A stretch of DNA of 64,000 nt from contig NZ_JACAWU010000001.1 of the NCBI RefSeq assembly GCF_013391635.1, forward strand, positions 248,001 through 312,000, in the 5' to 3' direction. The position numbers were made by a program, and so were the translations under genes. The stretch is from Natronomonas gomsonensis. Lineage in GTDB: Archaea > Halobacteriota > Halobacteria > Halobacteriales > Haloarculaceae. Position 1 is the stretch's first letter. Every line of letters begins with the position of its first letter. Positions 1 to 8,287 of this stretch are shown here, one piece after another. The notes beneath the pieces were generated by a model. The model was not told where the DNA came from and did not search any database. It saw only the letters and a program-made list of their open reading frames with translations.

Positions 1-94
1 CGTCGTGTGCGGCCGCGAGGCCGGGACCGACAGCGAGCACAATCGTGACGACGAGGCCGACCGAAAGCGACGGTACGGACCGGCGGTGAGCCAT
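1..94 (-). CDS. Partial secreted protein, N-terminus only
   Basis: The reverse strand opens with ATG at 94 and stays open to the window edge, giving 31 codons. The N-terminus is basic (MAHRRS), followed by a hydrophobic stretch and a small-residue AAAHD end, which is a typical Sec-type signal peptide with likely cleavage after the alanines. It is divergent from the secreted beta-propeller gene at 201. The mature part lies outside the window, so no function can be given. Confidence 0.5.
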   Translation of the reverse strand, partial: MAHRRSVPSLSVGLVVTIVLAVGPGLAAAHD

Positions 95-200
95 TCCCCC
101 GACGGTAATCACCGACGAGTGAAAAGCCGCTCTGGTTCGTGTCTCGAACGGCCGCTTCCGATGGGTACGCTTTTGCGCGGCGATTCCCGAGAGGAGACAG

Positions 201-1451
201 ATGCGCGTCCGCACTGCGGTCGTTCTCGGTGGGTTGCTCGCCGTCTTAGGCGCCGGACTCGTCGTGGGATTGGGCGGCATCGGCGCCTCGCCGTTCGGTG
301 GCACCTTCGAGGAGTCGTGGGTGAGCGACACCCCGCGGGACAACGAGTTCAACCACCACGCCATCGGTGCCGGGAGCGACGGAGACGTACTCGTCGCGCC
401 GGTCACCGAACAACCCGGTGACGACGCCGAACTGACGAACACCTCCTGTTCGCTCGTCCGACTCGCCGACGACGACGGCGAGGCGCTGTGGCAGGACGGA
501 ATGCCGCCGGAGGCGTGTTTCACCCACGCGCTCACCGAACCGGCCATCGACGACATCGACGGCGACGGGGAACGGGAGGTCGCCGTCGCGACGACCGAGG
601 ATGCCCTCGTCGTCTACGACGGAACGGACGGAACCGAGCAGTGGCGCGTCCCGCTGTCGACGTACGGTTACGCGCGGCCGACGATAGCGAACGTCACAGC
701 CGCTGACGGCCGAGAAATCGTCGCCAGCGACATCGACGGCGGCGTCGTCCTCGCCCACAGCAACGGAACCGTCGCGTGGCGGGTCGCCCTGAACGAGACC
801 GTCGGCGAGCGGGTGTCGGTGTACGGGGCGCCGCTCGTGGAGGACTTCGACGGCGACGGCCGACCCGAAATCCTCGTCGGCACCACGGAGTCGTTGGTGT
901 TGCTCTCGGCGGACGGAACCGTCGAGTGGCAGCGAGACGACGGCGCGCGGTACGTCGCCAGCGCACGGACCGACGACGGCGTCGAGATAGTCGTCGCCGG
1001 AACCGCGGCCGTCCGCTCTTACGACGGCGCCTCTGGTGCCGAGACGTGGAACCGGTCGATTTCGAACGGCCGTCTCCACACCGTCGCGGACGGCGACGGC
1101 GACGACACCCCCGAAGTGTACCTCGGGCGAATCGAAAGCGAGGTCGTCGTTTTGGACGCCGAGTCGGGTGACACCGAGTGGTCCACGACGGTGTCGAGCG
1201 AGGACACCATCGTCGCGGCGCCCCGACTCGGCGACGTGACCGGCGACGGCAGTCCCGAAGTCCTCGCGGCGGCACGGACCGGGACCGTCACCGCCCTCGA
1301 CGCCGACTCCGGCGGGGAGGTGGCCGTCTACGAGCGCTCGGTTCCGGTCTGGACGTTCGTCACCCCGGCCGACATCGACGGCGACGACCGCGACGAGGTG
1401 TTGGTCCGCTACGGCGACGGCCGCGTCGTCGCCCTCGAATACGTGTCTTAG
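201..1451 (+). CDS. Secreted FG-GAP/PQQ-like beta-propeller protein
   Basis: 416 aa. Residues 1-30 form a hydrophobic signal peptide or anchor (MRVRTAVVLGGLLAVLGAG). The rest is built of repeats with Ca-binding D-x-D-G-D loops, such as DDIDGDGERE, EDFDGDGRPE, GDVTGDGSPE and ADIDGDDRDE, each followed by a short strand, together with WxxPL/YDG-type propeller blades. This matches FG-GAP/VCBS and PQQ-type propellers that act outside the membrane in binding or scaffold roles. No catalytic residues are recognised, so a specific function is not claimed. The neighbours give no pathway clue. Confidence 0.75.
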   Translation: MRVRTAVVLGGLLAVLGAGLVVGLGGIGASPFGGTFEESWVSDTPRDNEFNHHAIGAGSDGDVLVAPVTEQPGDDAELTNTSCSLVRLADDDGEALWQDGMPPEACFTHALTEPAIDDIDGDGEREVAVATTEDALVVYDGTDGTEQWRVPLSTYGYARPTIANVTAADGREIVASDIDGGVVLAHSNGTVAWRVALNETVGERVSVYGAPLVEDFDGDGRPEILVGTTESLVLLSADGTVEWQRDDGARYVASARTDDGVEIVVAGTAAVRSYDGASGAETWNRSISNGRLHTVADGDGDDTPEVYLGRIESEVVVLDAESGDTEWSTTVSSEDTIVAAPRLGDVTGDGSPEVLAAARTGTVTALDADSGGEVAVYERSVPVWTFVTPADIDGDDRDEVLVRYGDGRVVALEYVS

Positions 1452-1544
1452 TCGCCGCTTTGACCGCTGAAACGCGGTTTCTTCACCGCCAAAACCGGCA
1501 ACAAATTCCACATCATTTACTATCCGTCCATCTGACAGGACGGT

Positions 1545-2423
1545 ATGATTCTCTGTGTCGACCAAAGCGAGGCCGACCGCGAGGCGACGCGGGCGGCTCT
1601 CGATCCTATCTACGAGGTCGAGACGACCGCGTCGCTGTCCGATGCTCGGAGCGTACTCACAGAGCGGACCGTCGAGTGTCTGGTCACGGAGTACGACCTC
1701 CCGGACGGCACCGGGTTAGAACTGATTCGAGCAGCGCGAAACGACGCCCCGGACGCCGCGTGTATCCTGTTTACCGACACGCCGCTGGACGACATCGACA
1801 CCGCCGCCTTCGGTGACGTGGTCGCGGAGTACCTCTCGAAGGACGACCCCGACGCCCACGAGGAACTCACCGAACTCGTCGAACACGCGCGGCTGTTTCG
1901 AAACCAGACTGCGTATCCGCTTCCGGACGACGAGGACGCGAGAGTGGCGGCGCTCGAACGGTACGCGACCGACCCCGAATCGCTCGGGGACTCCCTCGAC
2001 CGACTGACCGAACTCGCCACGGCACTGTTCGACCTCGACGCCGCCGCCGTCGGCCTCGTCGACGCCCACGAACAGCGGTTTCTCTCCTGTTTCGGCGTCT
2101 CCTTCGACCCAGTCGAACGCGAGGAGACGGTCTGTACCTACGCACTGCTCGACGAGGGGGTGACCGTCATCGAGGACACCAACGAGGACCCACGGTTCGA
2201 GGACAACGAAGGGCTACAATCCGCCGACATCCGGTTTTACGCGAGCGCGCCCGTCACGACGCCCGAGGGCCACGCCATCGGGACGTTCTGCGTCTACGAC
2301 GACGAACCGCGGGCGTTCTCCGAACGCGAGCGTGAACTGCTCTCGCTTTTGGCCGACGAGGCGATGGAGCAGTTGACGTTGCGTCTGAAGCTCCGCGAAC
2401 GCGGGGGTGGTCGCGATGCGTGA
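1545..2423 (+). CDS. Pseudo-receiver plus GAF domain protein
   Basis: 292 aa. Residues 1-115 follow the response-regulator receiver fold (D6 acidic pocket, LFTDT segment, EYLSK lysine), and about 130-285 form a GAF domain ending in a helix (LLSLLADEAMEQL). At the phospho-acceptor position the pattern CLVTEYDLPDGTG puts Glu at residue 49 where family members have Asp, so phosphotransfer at this site is unlikely and the Glu may mimic a phosphorylated state. The TATA-like catttacta lies just upstream of the start. The stop overlaps the next gene, so the two are probably co-translated. It is a signalling protein; no DNA-binding domain is seen. Confidence 0.8.
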   Translation: MILCVDQSEADREATRAALDPIYEVETTASLSDARSVLTERTVECLVTEYDLPDGTGLELIRAARNDAPDAACILFTDTPLDDIDTAAFGDVVAEYLSKDDPDAHEELTELVEHARLFRNQTAYPLPDDEDARVAALERYATDPESLGDSLDRLTELATALFDLDAAAVGLVDAHEQRFLSCFGVSFDPVEREETVCTYALLDEGVTVIEDTNEDPRFEDNEGLQSADIRFYASAPVTTPEGHAIGTFCVYDDEPRAFSERERELLSLLADEAMEQLTLRLKLRERGGGRDA

Positions 2424-3066
2424 TGAGTACCGATTCGCCGAGTTGCCGCTGGCTGATATCCGACCGGGAACCAGCGTGCTCGTCTCCGGTCCGACCCACG
2501 ACGGCGCTCGAAGCCTCAGCATGCAGATGCTTGCCGGCGAGTACGACGAGGGCGCCATCATCGTCACGACGAACCAGCGCGCGTCTCGGGTGGCTGAGGA
2601 CTGCCAGCGATTCGGTATCGACGTTCGAGACGACCGGACCGCGATTCTCGACTGCGTCGGCGACGACGACGACCCGGACGTACCGGCGCGAGTGTTGCCC
2701 GTCTCCGGCCCCTCGGACCTCACCGGCATCGGGATGCGGTTCTCCGACGTGTATCGGGAGTTCAAAACCACGGACATCGACCGCGTTCGGACGGGACTCT
2801 GTTCGGTGTCGACGCTGTTGTCCTTCGGCGACCTCCGAACGGTGTCTCGATTCACCCACACGCTCGTGGGGCGTATCGACAAGGTCGACGGGCTCGGCGT
2901 GTTCGTCGTCGACCCCGCCGGACACGACGAACAGGCCATCAACACGCTCGCGCAGTTCTGTTCGGGCCGCATCGAGGTTCGCGACCGCGACGGCAGGGCC
3001 GAACTCAGGACGCGGGGACTGGCCGACCAACCGCGGGAATGGACGCCGTTCGACGCGTTCCCGTGA
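2416..3066 (+). CDS. KaiC/RecA-like protein with degenerate P-loop (DUF7504-type)
   Basis: 216 aa from ATG 2416; GTG 2407 is an alternative. The layout resembles haloarchaeal KaiC-like proteins: an N-terminal P-loop position reading SGPTHDGARS (no Lys, so ATP hydrolysis is doubtful), a PSDLTGIGM motif, a TGLCSVSTLLSF segment at the Walker B position, and a final strand-helix block near DPAGHDEQAINTLAQF. It shares the SDLTG and DxxxHDxxxxxxL motifs with the proteins at 21143 and 39700. Because it overlaps the pseudo-receiver/GAF gene by 8 nt, the two probably work together in a regulatory complex. The family name is from memory. Confidence 0.7.
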   Translation: MRDEYRFAELPLADIRPGTSVLVSGPTHDGARSLSMQMLAGEYDEGAIIVTTNQRASRVAEDCQRFGIDVRDDRTAILDCVGDDDDPDVPARVLPVSGPSDLTGIGMRFSDVYREFKTTDIDRVRTGLCSVSTLLSFGDLRTVSRFTHTLVGRIDKVDGLGVFVVDPAGHDEQAINTLAQFCSGRIEVRDRDGRAELRTRGLADQPREWTPFDAFP

Positions 3067-3079
3067 CCATCACGGTGGG

Positions 3080-4033
3080 TCAGACGACTTCGAAGGATTC
3101 GGGAACCGTCCGTCCATCCCGGTAGCGTTCGAGGTAGTAGACGACGCCGGGTTGATGTGCCGCGCCGACGACGAGGTGGACCTCCTCGGCGTCGTCGTTG
3201 TGGAAGACGGCGTAGTCGGCCATCCGCTCGTTGCGCGCGTGGGTGACGATTTCCAGCTCCGGGTCGTGTCCTCGGAGCCACTCGCGTTCCAGCGGTTGGG
3301 GGAGGAAGTTGCGCTCGTAGTATCGCTGGAGGGCGCCGAGGCGTTCGGGATTGCGACTCGCCTCGCTGCTGAGCGCAAACGCCTCGTAGCTCTTGCCGAC
3401 CGCGAGGTCCGCGTGGGTGGTCAGGAAATCCGCCGCCACGTCGCCGAGGGCGCGCTCGAAGGCCTCGCCGTACACCGGCGTTCCGGAGTCGATGAGCGAG
3501 AAGGTGGCCTTCCGGAACGTCTCCGTGACCGCGGGGAGGTTCTCCAACAGCGCGTCGACGCCGGACTCCGGAAGCGCCTCCAGATGCGACGGCAAGTCCA
3601 GTTCCGCACACCGCTGCATCGCCCACCGGTAGTCGTCCATCTCACAGGTCGAAGGGAAGTCCTCGAAGTACATCGGCCGGATGCCCTGCTCGCAGTAGAC
3701 GACGGCATCGCGGTCCTGGAACGCCGAGACGTGCTCGCGGAGGAACGCCCGCTCCTCGTCGGTGCCGGCGTGGGTGACGCCGTGGACGTGGAAGGCGTGG
3801 CCGTCGACGACGACACGAGTCCCGGGAAGCCCCTCGTCGTCGGAGTCGGGGGCCTGTGTTTGCCGGATGGCTGTCTCCCACGCCACCTTCGCCCGGAAGT
3901 ACGCCTCGTGAACCGAATCCACCTCGAAACGCTCGGCCAACTCCTCGAGGTCCTCGGCGGTTCGAATCGCGTCGATTCGGTCGGCGGGGTCCGCTCGCTC
4001 CATCGGGCGTGCTACGTTCGCCTCGGCAATCAA
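3080..4033 (-). CDS. TraB/TIKI-like domain protein, putative
   Basis: 317 aa, soluble. Two short motifs stand out: GVTHAG at residues 85-90, followed by the Glu/Arg-rich EERAFLRE and a CEQGIRPMYF segment, and GAAHQPGV near residue 290. This pair of GxxH motifs at either end of a helical domain resembles the TraB/PrgY/TIKI superfamily, whose known members degrade peptides or lipoproteins. No signal peptide or TM segment is visible, unlike classical TraB. It is convergent with the KaiC-like gene (14 nt apart). The assignment rests on motif resemblance only and could be wrong. Confidence 0.4.
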   Translation of the reverse strand: MIAEANVARPMERADPADRIDAIRTAEDLEELAERFEVDSVHEAYFRAKVAWETAIRQTQAPDSDDEGLPGTRVVVDGHAFHVHGVTHAGTDEERAFLREHVSAFQDRDAVVYCEQGIRPMYFEDFPSTCEMDDYRWAMQRCAELDLPSHLEALPESGVDALLENLPAVTETFRKATFSLIDSGTPVYGEAFERALGDVAADFLTTHADLAVGKSYEAFALSSEASRNPERLGALQRYYERNFLPQPLEREWLRGHDPELEIVTHARNERMADYAVFHNDDAEEVHLVVGAAHQPGVVYYLERYRDGRTVPESFEVV

Positions 4034-4094
4034 AGCGTCTTCGATGTGCGTGAGTCATACCCGTTCAGAGGAGAGTCAATGCACCGAAGAGCGC

Positions 4095-4415
4095 TCACTG
4101 AGCGGCGAGGACGAGCAGCGCCGTCGCATCGGTGACCGCCTTCGGCGAGATATCCTGGTCGCCGTCGAACCGAACAATCTCGCCGGCATCGAGTTCGTGC
4201 GTCGAGTCGTCGAGCGCGAGGTCGAGACGCCCCTCCAGTAGATACAGAACGATGTGTCGGTCGGGGTGGCGGTGTGGTGGTATCTCCTCGCCGGCCGAAA
4301 GCGACAGCCGGACCGTCTTGGGTTCGGTTCCCGGAAACACGTTCGCCTGCGGCGTCGAGTCGAGTTCCGAGAGGTGGCGTTTCGTGGGCACGCTCGACGT
4401 TCGGGTGCCGACCAC
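4095..4415 (-). CDS. Small cupin-domain protein
   Basis: About 106 aa from GTG 4415; a second in-frame GTG at 4391 gives 98 aa. No ATG is in frame, so the start is uncertain. The core has the cupin motif PHRHPDRHIVLYLLEG and a second strand pair around GEIVRFDGDQDISPKA, consistent with a single beta-barrel metal- or ligand-binding protein. The substrate is unknown. It is divergent from the acyl-CoA dehydrogenase gene, and the CGAACATGTTCG palindrome lies 14-25 bp upstream of GTG 4415. Confidence 0.65.
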   Translation of the reverse strand: MVGTRTSSVPTKRHLSELDSTPQANVFPGTEPKTVRLSLSAGEEIPPHRHPDRHIVLYLLEGRLDLALDDSTHELDAGEIVRFDGDQDISPKAVTDATALLVLAAQ

Positions 4416-4428
4416 CTCCGCCCGTCGC

Positions 4429-4440
4429 CGAACATGTTCG
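4429..4440. promoter_or_regulatory. Palindromic operator CGAACATGTTCG, copy 1
   Basis: A perfect 12-bp palindrome in the divergent cupin/acyl-CoA dehydrogenase intergenic region. Its centre is about 65 bp upstream of the dehydrogenase ATG and about 40 bp upstream of a TATA-like TTTGTTA (4471-4477). The same 12-mer occurs at 8209 and 8939 in the nos region with similar spacing to TATA-like boxes. The position suits an activator site upstream of a leaderless promoter. Confidence 0.6.
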
Positions 4441-4499
4441 TGTCTCAATCGCTGGGATTCCGCACACCCGTTTGTTACGTGGCGTGACGAGGAGTACGT

Positions 4500-5726
4500 A
4501 TGAAGTACGACGACCCCGACGCAGGCCGCGTCGTTGCAGAGCGAACCCGTGAGTTCATCGACGACGTTGTTGTTCCGAAGGAGCGGTCGCTGGCAAGCGG
4601 CGGCGACGTGTCCGCCCACACCGTCAAGGAACTGCGGGACGCCGCACGGGAGTACGAGGTGTACGCGCCCCAAATCGACGCCGAGTACGGCGGACTCGGC
4701 TTGAGTTTCCGCGAGGCGTTGCCCGTCTTCGAGGCCGCCGGCCGCTCGTTGCTCGGACCGCTCGCCCTCCGGGTCGACGCCCCCGACGAGGGGAACATGC
4801 ACCTGTTGGAACTCGTCGGCGACGACCTCCAGAAGGAGCGGTATCTCCAGCCGCTCGTCGACGGGACGATGCGGTCGGCGTTTGCGATGACCGAACCGCA
4901 ACCCGGTGCGGGGTCGGACCCGAAGATGATTCGCACACGCGCCGAGCGCGATGGGGACGAGTGGGTCATCGACGGCCACAAGTGGTGGACGACACAGGGC
5001 GTCGAAGCCGACGTGTTCGTCGTCCTCGCCCGAACGGACCCCGAAGTCCACCCCTACGAGGGGTGTTCGCTGTTCCTCGTCGACGCCGAGACGCCGGGCG
5101 TCGATGTGGTTCGGAACATCCCCCACATGGGCGGCGGACCGACCGGGAAGAGCCACGCCGAGGTGAAATTCGAGAACGTTCGCGTCCCCAACGAACACCT
5201 CCTCGGCGAGGAGGGAGAGGGCTTTGCCGCCGCTCAGCGGCGGCTCGGACCGGCCCGGCTGACACACTGTCTGCGGTTCTCCGGCGTCGCCGACCGCGCC
5301 CTCGACATCGCGTCGGCGTACCTCTCCGAGCGGGAGGCCTTCGGCACGCCGCTTTCGGACAAGCAGGCCCAGCGGTTCGCCATCGCCGATTCGGGGACGC
5401 GGCTCCACGCCGCCCGAACGCTCGTGCGCCACGCCGCCGACCGAATCGAAGCGGGCGAGGAGGCACGCACCGAGGTCGCGATGGCGAAGACGTTCACCGC
5501 CGAAGTGGTCCAGGAGGCCGTCGACACCGCCGTTCAGGCCTGCGGCGGTAGCGGCATCGGCAAGGACCTCCCGCTGTCGGACTTCTACGAGTCGGTTCGT
5601 GCCTTCCGTATCATCGATGGCGCCGACGAAGTCCACAAGCGCGTCGTCGCCCGAGAACTGCTCGCCGACCCGCCGACGGAGGAGCTCGACGTGCTCCCGA
5701 CGTTCGAGGGGCGAACCGTCGAGTAA
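4500..5726 (+). CDS. Acyl-CoA dehydrogenase
   Basis: 408 aa, full length. It oxidises acyl-CoA to enoyl-CoA with FAD, passing electrons to ETF. Family blocks are present: AMTEPQPGAGSDP (the FAD/substrate loop), WVIDGHKWWTT, an SHAEVKFENVRVP strand region, and a C-terminal RAFRIIDGADEVHKR. The last block resembles ACAD10/11-type enzymes (DGxDEVH) rather than the YEGT with catalytic Glu of medium-chain enzymes. The gene appears leaderless: a TATA-like TTTGTTA lies about 25 bp upstream of the ATG. The palindrome further upstream suggests co-regulation with the nos region. Confidence 0.9.
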   Translation: MKYDDPDAGRVVAERTREFIDDVVVPKERSLASGGDVSAHTVKELRDAAREYEVYAPQIDAEYGGLGLSFREALPVFEAAGRSLLGPLALRVDAPDEGNMHLLELVGDDLQKERYLQPLVDGTMRSAFAMTEPQPGAGSDPKMIRTRAERDGDEWVIDGHKWWTTQGVEADVFVVLARTDPEVHPYEGCSLFLVDAETPGVDVVRNIPHMGGGPTGKSHAEVKFENVRVPNEHLLGEEGEGFAAAQRRLGPARLTHCLRFSGVADRALDIASAYLSEREAFGTPLSDKQAQRFAIADSGTRLHAARTLVRHAADRIEAGEEARTEVAMAKTFTAEVVQEAVDTAVQACGGSGIGKDLPLSDFYESVRAFRIIDGADEVHKRVVARELLADPPTEELDVLPTFEGRTVE

Positions 5727-5835
5727 CCGTGCCGACTCTCAGGAACTGGGACGCCGACTACCGATTGAAACCCGCGGGTACCGTATTCATGGGTATGAAG
5801 GGTGGACACCGGCACAAACGGAGGGGACGGACCCG

Positions 5836-6162
5836 ATGACCGCCGACGGACTCCAGTTGGCCGTGGTCGTGGCCAACACGGTGACGCTCGTCGTCGGCGG
5901 CTTCGTGACGCTACTCGCCGTGAGGGCGTACCGACGGACCGGCTCGCGGTCGCTGCGAGCGCTGTCGGCCGGCCTCGGCTGTATCACCGGCGGGACGCTG
6001 CTCGGGGGGCTACTGCACCAATCGGAACTCGCCTCGCTGCTCGTCGGCGTCACCGTCCACAGCGCCTCCATCGCACTCGGGTTCCTGCTGTTGGCGTGGT
6101 CGCTGTTCGGCCCCGATGCCGCGTTCGAACCGCAACTCACCACGTCGAGAGACGAACAGTGA
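5836..6162 (+). CDS. Small three-helix membrane protein
   Basis: 108 aa from ATG 5836. Three hydrophobic segments are clear, at about residues 8-30, 38-58 and 68-92, separated by a basic loop (RAYRRTGSRS) and a short acidic C-terminal tail. It resembles small haloarchaeal membrane proteins often found next to regulators or respiratory genes. No enzymatic motif is visible. It is convergent with the polytopic membrane gene that ends 2 nt downstream. Confidence 0.7.
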   Translation: MTADGLQLAVVVANTVTLVVGGFVTLLAVRAYRRTGSRSLRALSAGLGCITGGTLLGGLLHQSELASLLVGVTVHSASIALGFLLLAWSLFGPDAAFEPQLTTSRDEQ

Positions 6163-6163
6163 C

Positions 6164-7345
6164 TCACCGCCGGTTTCGACGCGTCCAGAACACGGCGAGC
6201 AACACGACCGCGTGAGCGACGGCGCCGGCCAGCGCCAACCACCGACCACCCTCGACGGCCGCCCCCGCGCCGGCGAGCAGTCCACCACCCTCCACGACGA
6301 CGCCGACGGCGAGCAGGGCGACGGCGACCGCCGCAGTTCGGTCGTCGACCCCCATCGCCGAGGCGACGGTCGGCGGATAGAACTGGTATTCGACGCCGAC
6401 GACGGCGAGGCCGAGAAAGCCGAGCAACGCGAGTCGAGCGTGGGCCGAAGCGACGTCGGAACTGATTCCCTCGACCGCCATGTGGACGCCGAGCAGGGCG
6501 ACCCCCGCCGCGGCGACGGCGGCGAGGACGACAGTGTACAGCCCGATTCGACGCCGGTCGCTCCGGAGGAACATGTCGACGTAGGCGACGCCGAAGCCGA
6601 GGAGCGCGAGCGCCTGAACGCCGGCACCGAGGTGGAACCACCCACCACCGCCGAAGGCTGTCGCCAGAAGCAGCGGCCCGGCCGCGCCAGCGGGGAGAAC
6701 GACTGCGACCAGCGGCCATCTCGGTGTGACGACGAGGAATCGCGGTAGTAATCGAAAGCCGAGCGTGAACACGAGCAGCGCGGCCGTCCCGGCGGCGAAG
6801 AGGTGAGTCACCGGCGGGCCGCCGGTCGGGAGCGGTCCGAATCCGATACCGAGCGACAGCACCGACCCGACGAGGAGGTAGCCGAGCGCGGCCGGGACGA
6901 AGGCGTTGGCGAAGCGGTCGACCCGCAGTCTGTCGGCCTTCGCGTCGCTGGTCCCGGTTTCGCCGCCGGAGAGGTTGTCGCGGACGCTCCAGGCGAGCGT
7001 TCCGACGAAGACGAGACACCCCAGCGCCCACAGCGCGGCGCCGACGGTTCCCCACATGGTCGGGAGGAAACCGGCCGCTTCCGCCGCGACGGCGGCGGTT
7101 CCGACGACGGCAAGCGGGAAGTGGACCGCCGGTGCCCGGGGGAACGCGAGCGCTCGGTCGAAGTAGGAGGGGACGAGCGCGTAGGCCTTCCCGAACACCG
7201 TATGCAGGACGAAGCCGTACAGGCCGACGACGACGGCGGGGCGGCCGACGCCAGCGACGACGGCCGCCTGCCAGCAGACGAACCACCCGAGACCGGCGAG
7301 TACGAATAGCCGCGTCCACCGCGCAGTCGCCGAGGAGGCGCTCAT
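6164..7345 (-). CDS. Polytopic membrane protein, NnrS/heme-copper-oxidase-like
   Basis: 393 aa with roughly 12 TM helices and almost no loops. Conserved-looking His residues sit at helix ends: VLHTVFGKAYALVPSYF, AVHFPLAVVG, VTHLFAAGTAALLVFTLGFR and WFHLGAG. The THLFAAGT...GFRLLPRF block resembles the NnrS-type and quinol-oxidase-like membrane proteins found with denitrification genes. A role in nitrogen-oxide or heme-linked membrane chemistry is inferred from this and from the neighbouring nos genes. A two-mismatch copy of the operator palindrome lies upstream at 7427. Confidence 0.55.
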   Translation of the reverse strand: MSASSATARWTRLFVLAGLGWFVCWQAAVVAGVGRPAVVVGLYGFVLHTVFGKAYALVPSYFDRALAFPRAPAVHFPLAVVGTAAVAAEAAGFLPTMWGTVGAALWALGCLVFVGTLAWSVRDNLSGGETGTSDAKADRLRVDRFANAFVPAALGYLLVGSVLSLGIGFGPLPTGGPPVTHLFAAGTAALLVFTLGFRLLPRFLVVTPRWPLVAVVLPAGAAGPLLLATAFGGGGWFHLGAGVQALALLGFGVAYVDMFLRSDRRRIGLYTVVLAAVAAAGVALLGVHMAVEGISSDVASAHARLALLGFLGLAVVGVEYQFYPPTVASAMGVDDRTAAVAVALLAVGVVVEGGGLLAGAGAAVEGGRWLALAGAVAHAVVLLAVFWTRRNRR

Positions 7346-7426
7346 CGCCGGCCGTTCGTGGCCGAGCGTGAAAGTCCTCGGGGACGAGTCGGAGATAACG
7401 GCAGAACGCCGAGGCCGTGTCGGTTC

Positions 7427-7438
7427 CGATTATGTTCG
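7427..7438. promoter_or_regulatory. Imperfect copy of the palindrome (CGATTATGTTCG)
   Basis: Matches CGAACATGTTCG at 10 of 12 positions. It lies 82-93 bp upstream of the start of the reverse-strand membrane gene (7345), about 38 bp from a TATA-like GTTATCTC on that strand, but it also overlaps the stop codon of the regulator gene. Weak evidence alone; listed because of the spacing. Confidence 0.25.
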
Positions 7439-8119
7439 GTTCGAGAGCATCGTCGGCGAGTCGGTCTGGGCTTCGATGTCGCCTCGCGGGACGAGGTGCT
7501 GTTCGGCGAACCGGCGGATGACCCGCCCCTCGGCGCGGTGAAGCGTCTCGCTGCACGTCGATTTGGCGAGACCGACGGCATCGGCGAGTTCGGTGAGCGA
7601 ACACTCCCGCGGTGTGTCGTAGTAGCCACACTCGACGGCCGTCAACAGCAGTTCGGCCTGCCGCTGTGAGAGTAGCCGGTCGGGTTCGGTGTCCTCGTGG
7701 ACGGCTTCGACGGTGTAGGAGAGGCCGAACCGGTCGAATTCCTCCCCAAGCGTCGAGAGTCGGTCGTGGGAGGCTCTGAGTTCGATTTCGGCGGTGCCCT
7801 CCCTGATGAGTACCGGCGGTTCGATGGGGATGCCCGAGGCCTGCGCAGACAGCAACAACAGGGGTGCAGTCGTTTCGATTTGGACGACGACGCGGCCCGC
7901 GGACTGCTGGAGCGGTTCGATGTCGTTTATTTGCGGATTTTCGACCATCGAGCGAATCGCCGGCTCCAGCTCGGGGGCGGTAATCTCGACGAGTGCGAAT
8001 CCCACGTCGTCGGTGGGCATCGTCGCGAGCACACGGAACGTCGCGTCGGCGTGTGTCGTCGTCACCTGGTGAATCCAGGTTCGCTCCGGAAGGTCGACGG
8101 TGAGTTCGGCCCGTGGCAT
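7430..8119 (-). CDS. Bat-type HTH-10 transcription regulator
   Basis: 229 aa from ATG 8119. The C-terminal third (LLSQRQAELLLTAVECGYYD, then CSLTELADAVGLAKSTCSETLHRAEG) is the bacterio-opsin-activator HTH_10 domain that binds DNA in haloarchaea. The N-terminal 150 residues are a ligand-sensing region of the kind seen in these regulators. It lacks the N-terminal Cys cluster of the anaerobic-respiration regulators NarO/DmsR as I recall them. It is divergent from halocyanin-nosZ with an operator palindrome in the shared intergenic region, so it is the best candidate to bind that palindrome. Confidence 0.85.
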   Translation of the reverse strand: MPRAELTVDLPERTWIHQVTTTHADATFRVLATMPTDDVGFALVEITAPELEPAIRSMVENPQINDIEPLQQSAGRVVVQIETTAPLLLLSAQASGIPIEPPVLIREGTAEIELRASHDRLSTLGEEFDRFGLSYTVEAVHEDTEPDRLLSQRQAELLLTAVECGYYDTPRECSLTELADAVGLAKSTCSETLHRAEGRVIRRFAEQHLVPRGDIEAQTDSPTMLSNRT

Positions 8120-8208
8120 ACCCGAGGGTATGGAACCCGACGGGAAAGCCCCGTCGTCGCCTCCCAAATGTTGGGATTCGGCCGCGTGAGCGCCACACTC
8201 GGCCGCAG

Positions 8209-8220
8209 CGAACATGTTCG
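8209..8220. promoter_or_regulatory. Palindromic operator CGAACATGTTCG, copy 2
   Basis: A perfect palindrome between the HTH-10 regulator (reverse, start 8119) and the halocyanin gene (forward, start 8288). Its centre lies about 45 bp upstream of a TATA-like CTTTATC (8256-8262). It is well placed to control halocyanin, and perhaps the regulator itself. Confidence 0.65.
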
Positions 8221-8255
8221 GGTCGGTCCCGAGCGGTGGGATGCCCCTCGACGGT

Positions 8256-8262
8256 CTTTATC
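8256..8262 (+). promoter_or_regulatory. TATA-like box for halocyanin
   Basis: CTTTATC, centred about 28 bp before ATG 8288. This spacing would place transcription start at or next to the ATG, a leaderless arrangement common in haloarchaea. Confidence 0.45.
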
Positions 8263-8287
8263 CATCGGTATCCTCGCTCCGAACGTA

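Noticed and set aside
2214-3626. Long open frame on the reverse strand across the KaiC-like gene
   Set aside because: Arginine- and serine-rich mirror of a GC-rich coding region; the forward frame has family motifs, this one none.
5787-8198. 803-codon reverse frame spanning the membrane and regulator genes
   Set aside because: Extreme Arg/Pro content and complete overlap with genes carrying TM helices and an HTH domain.
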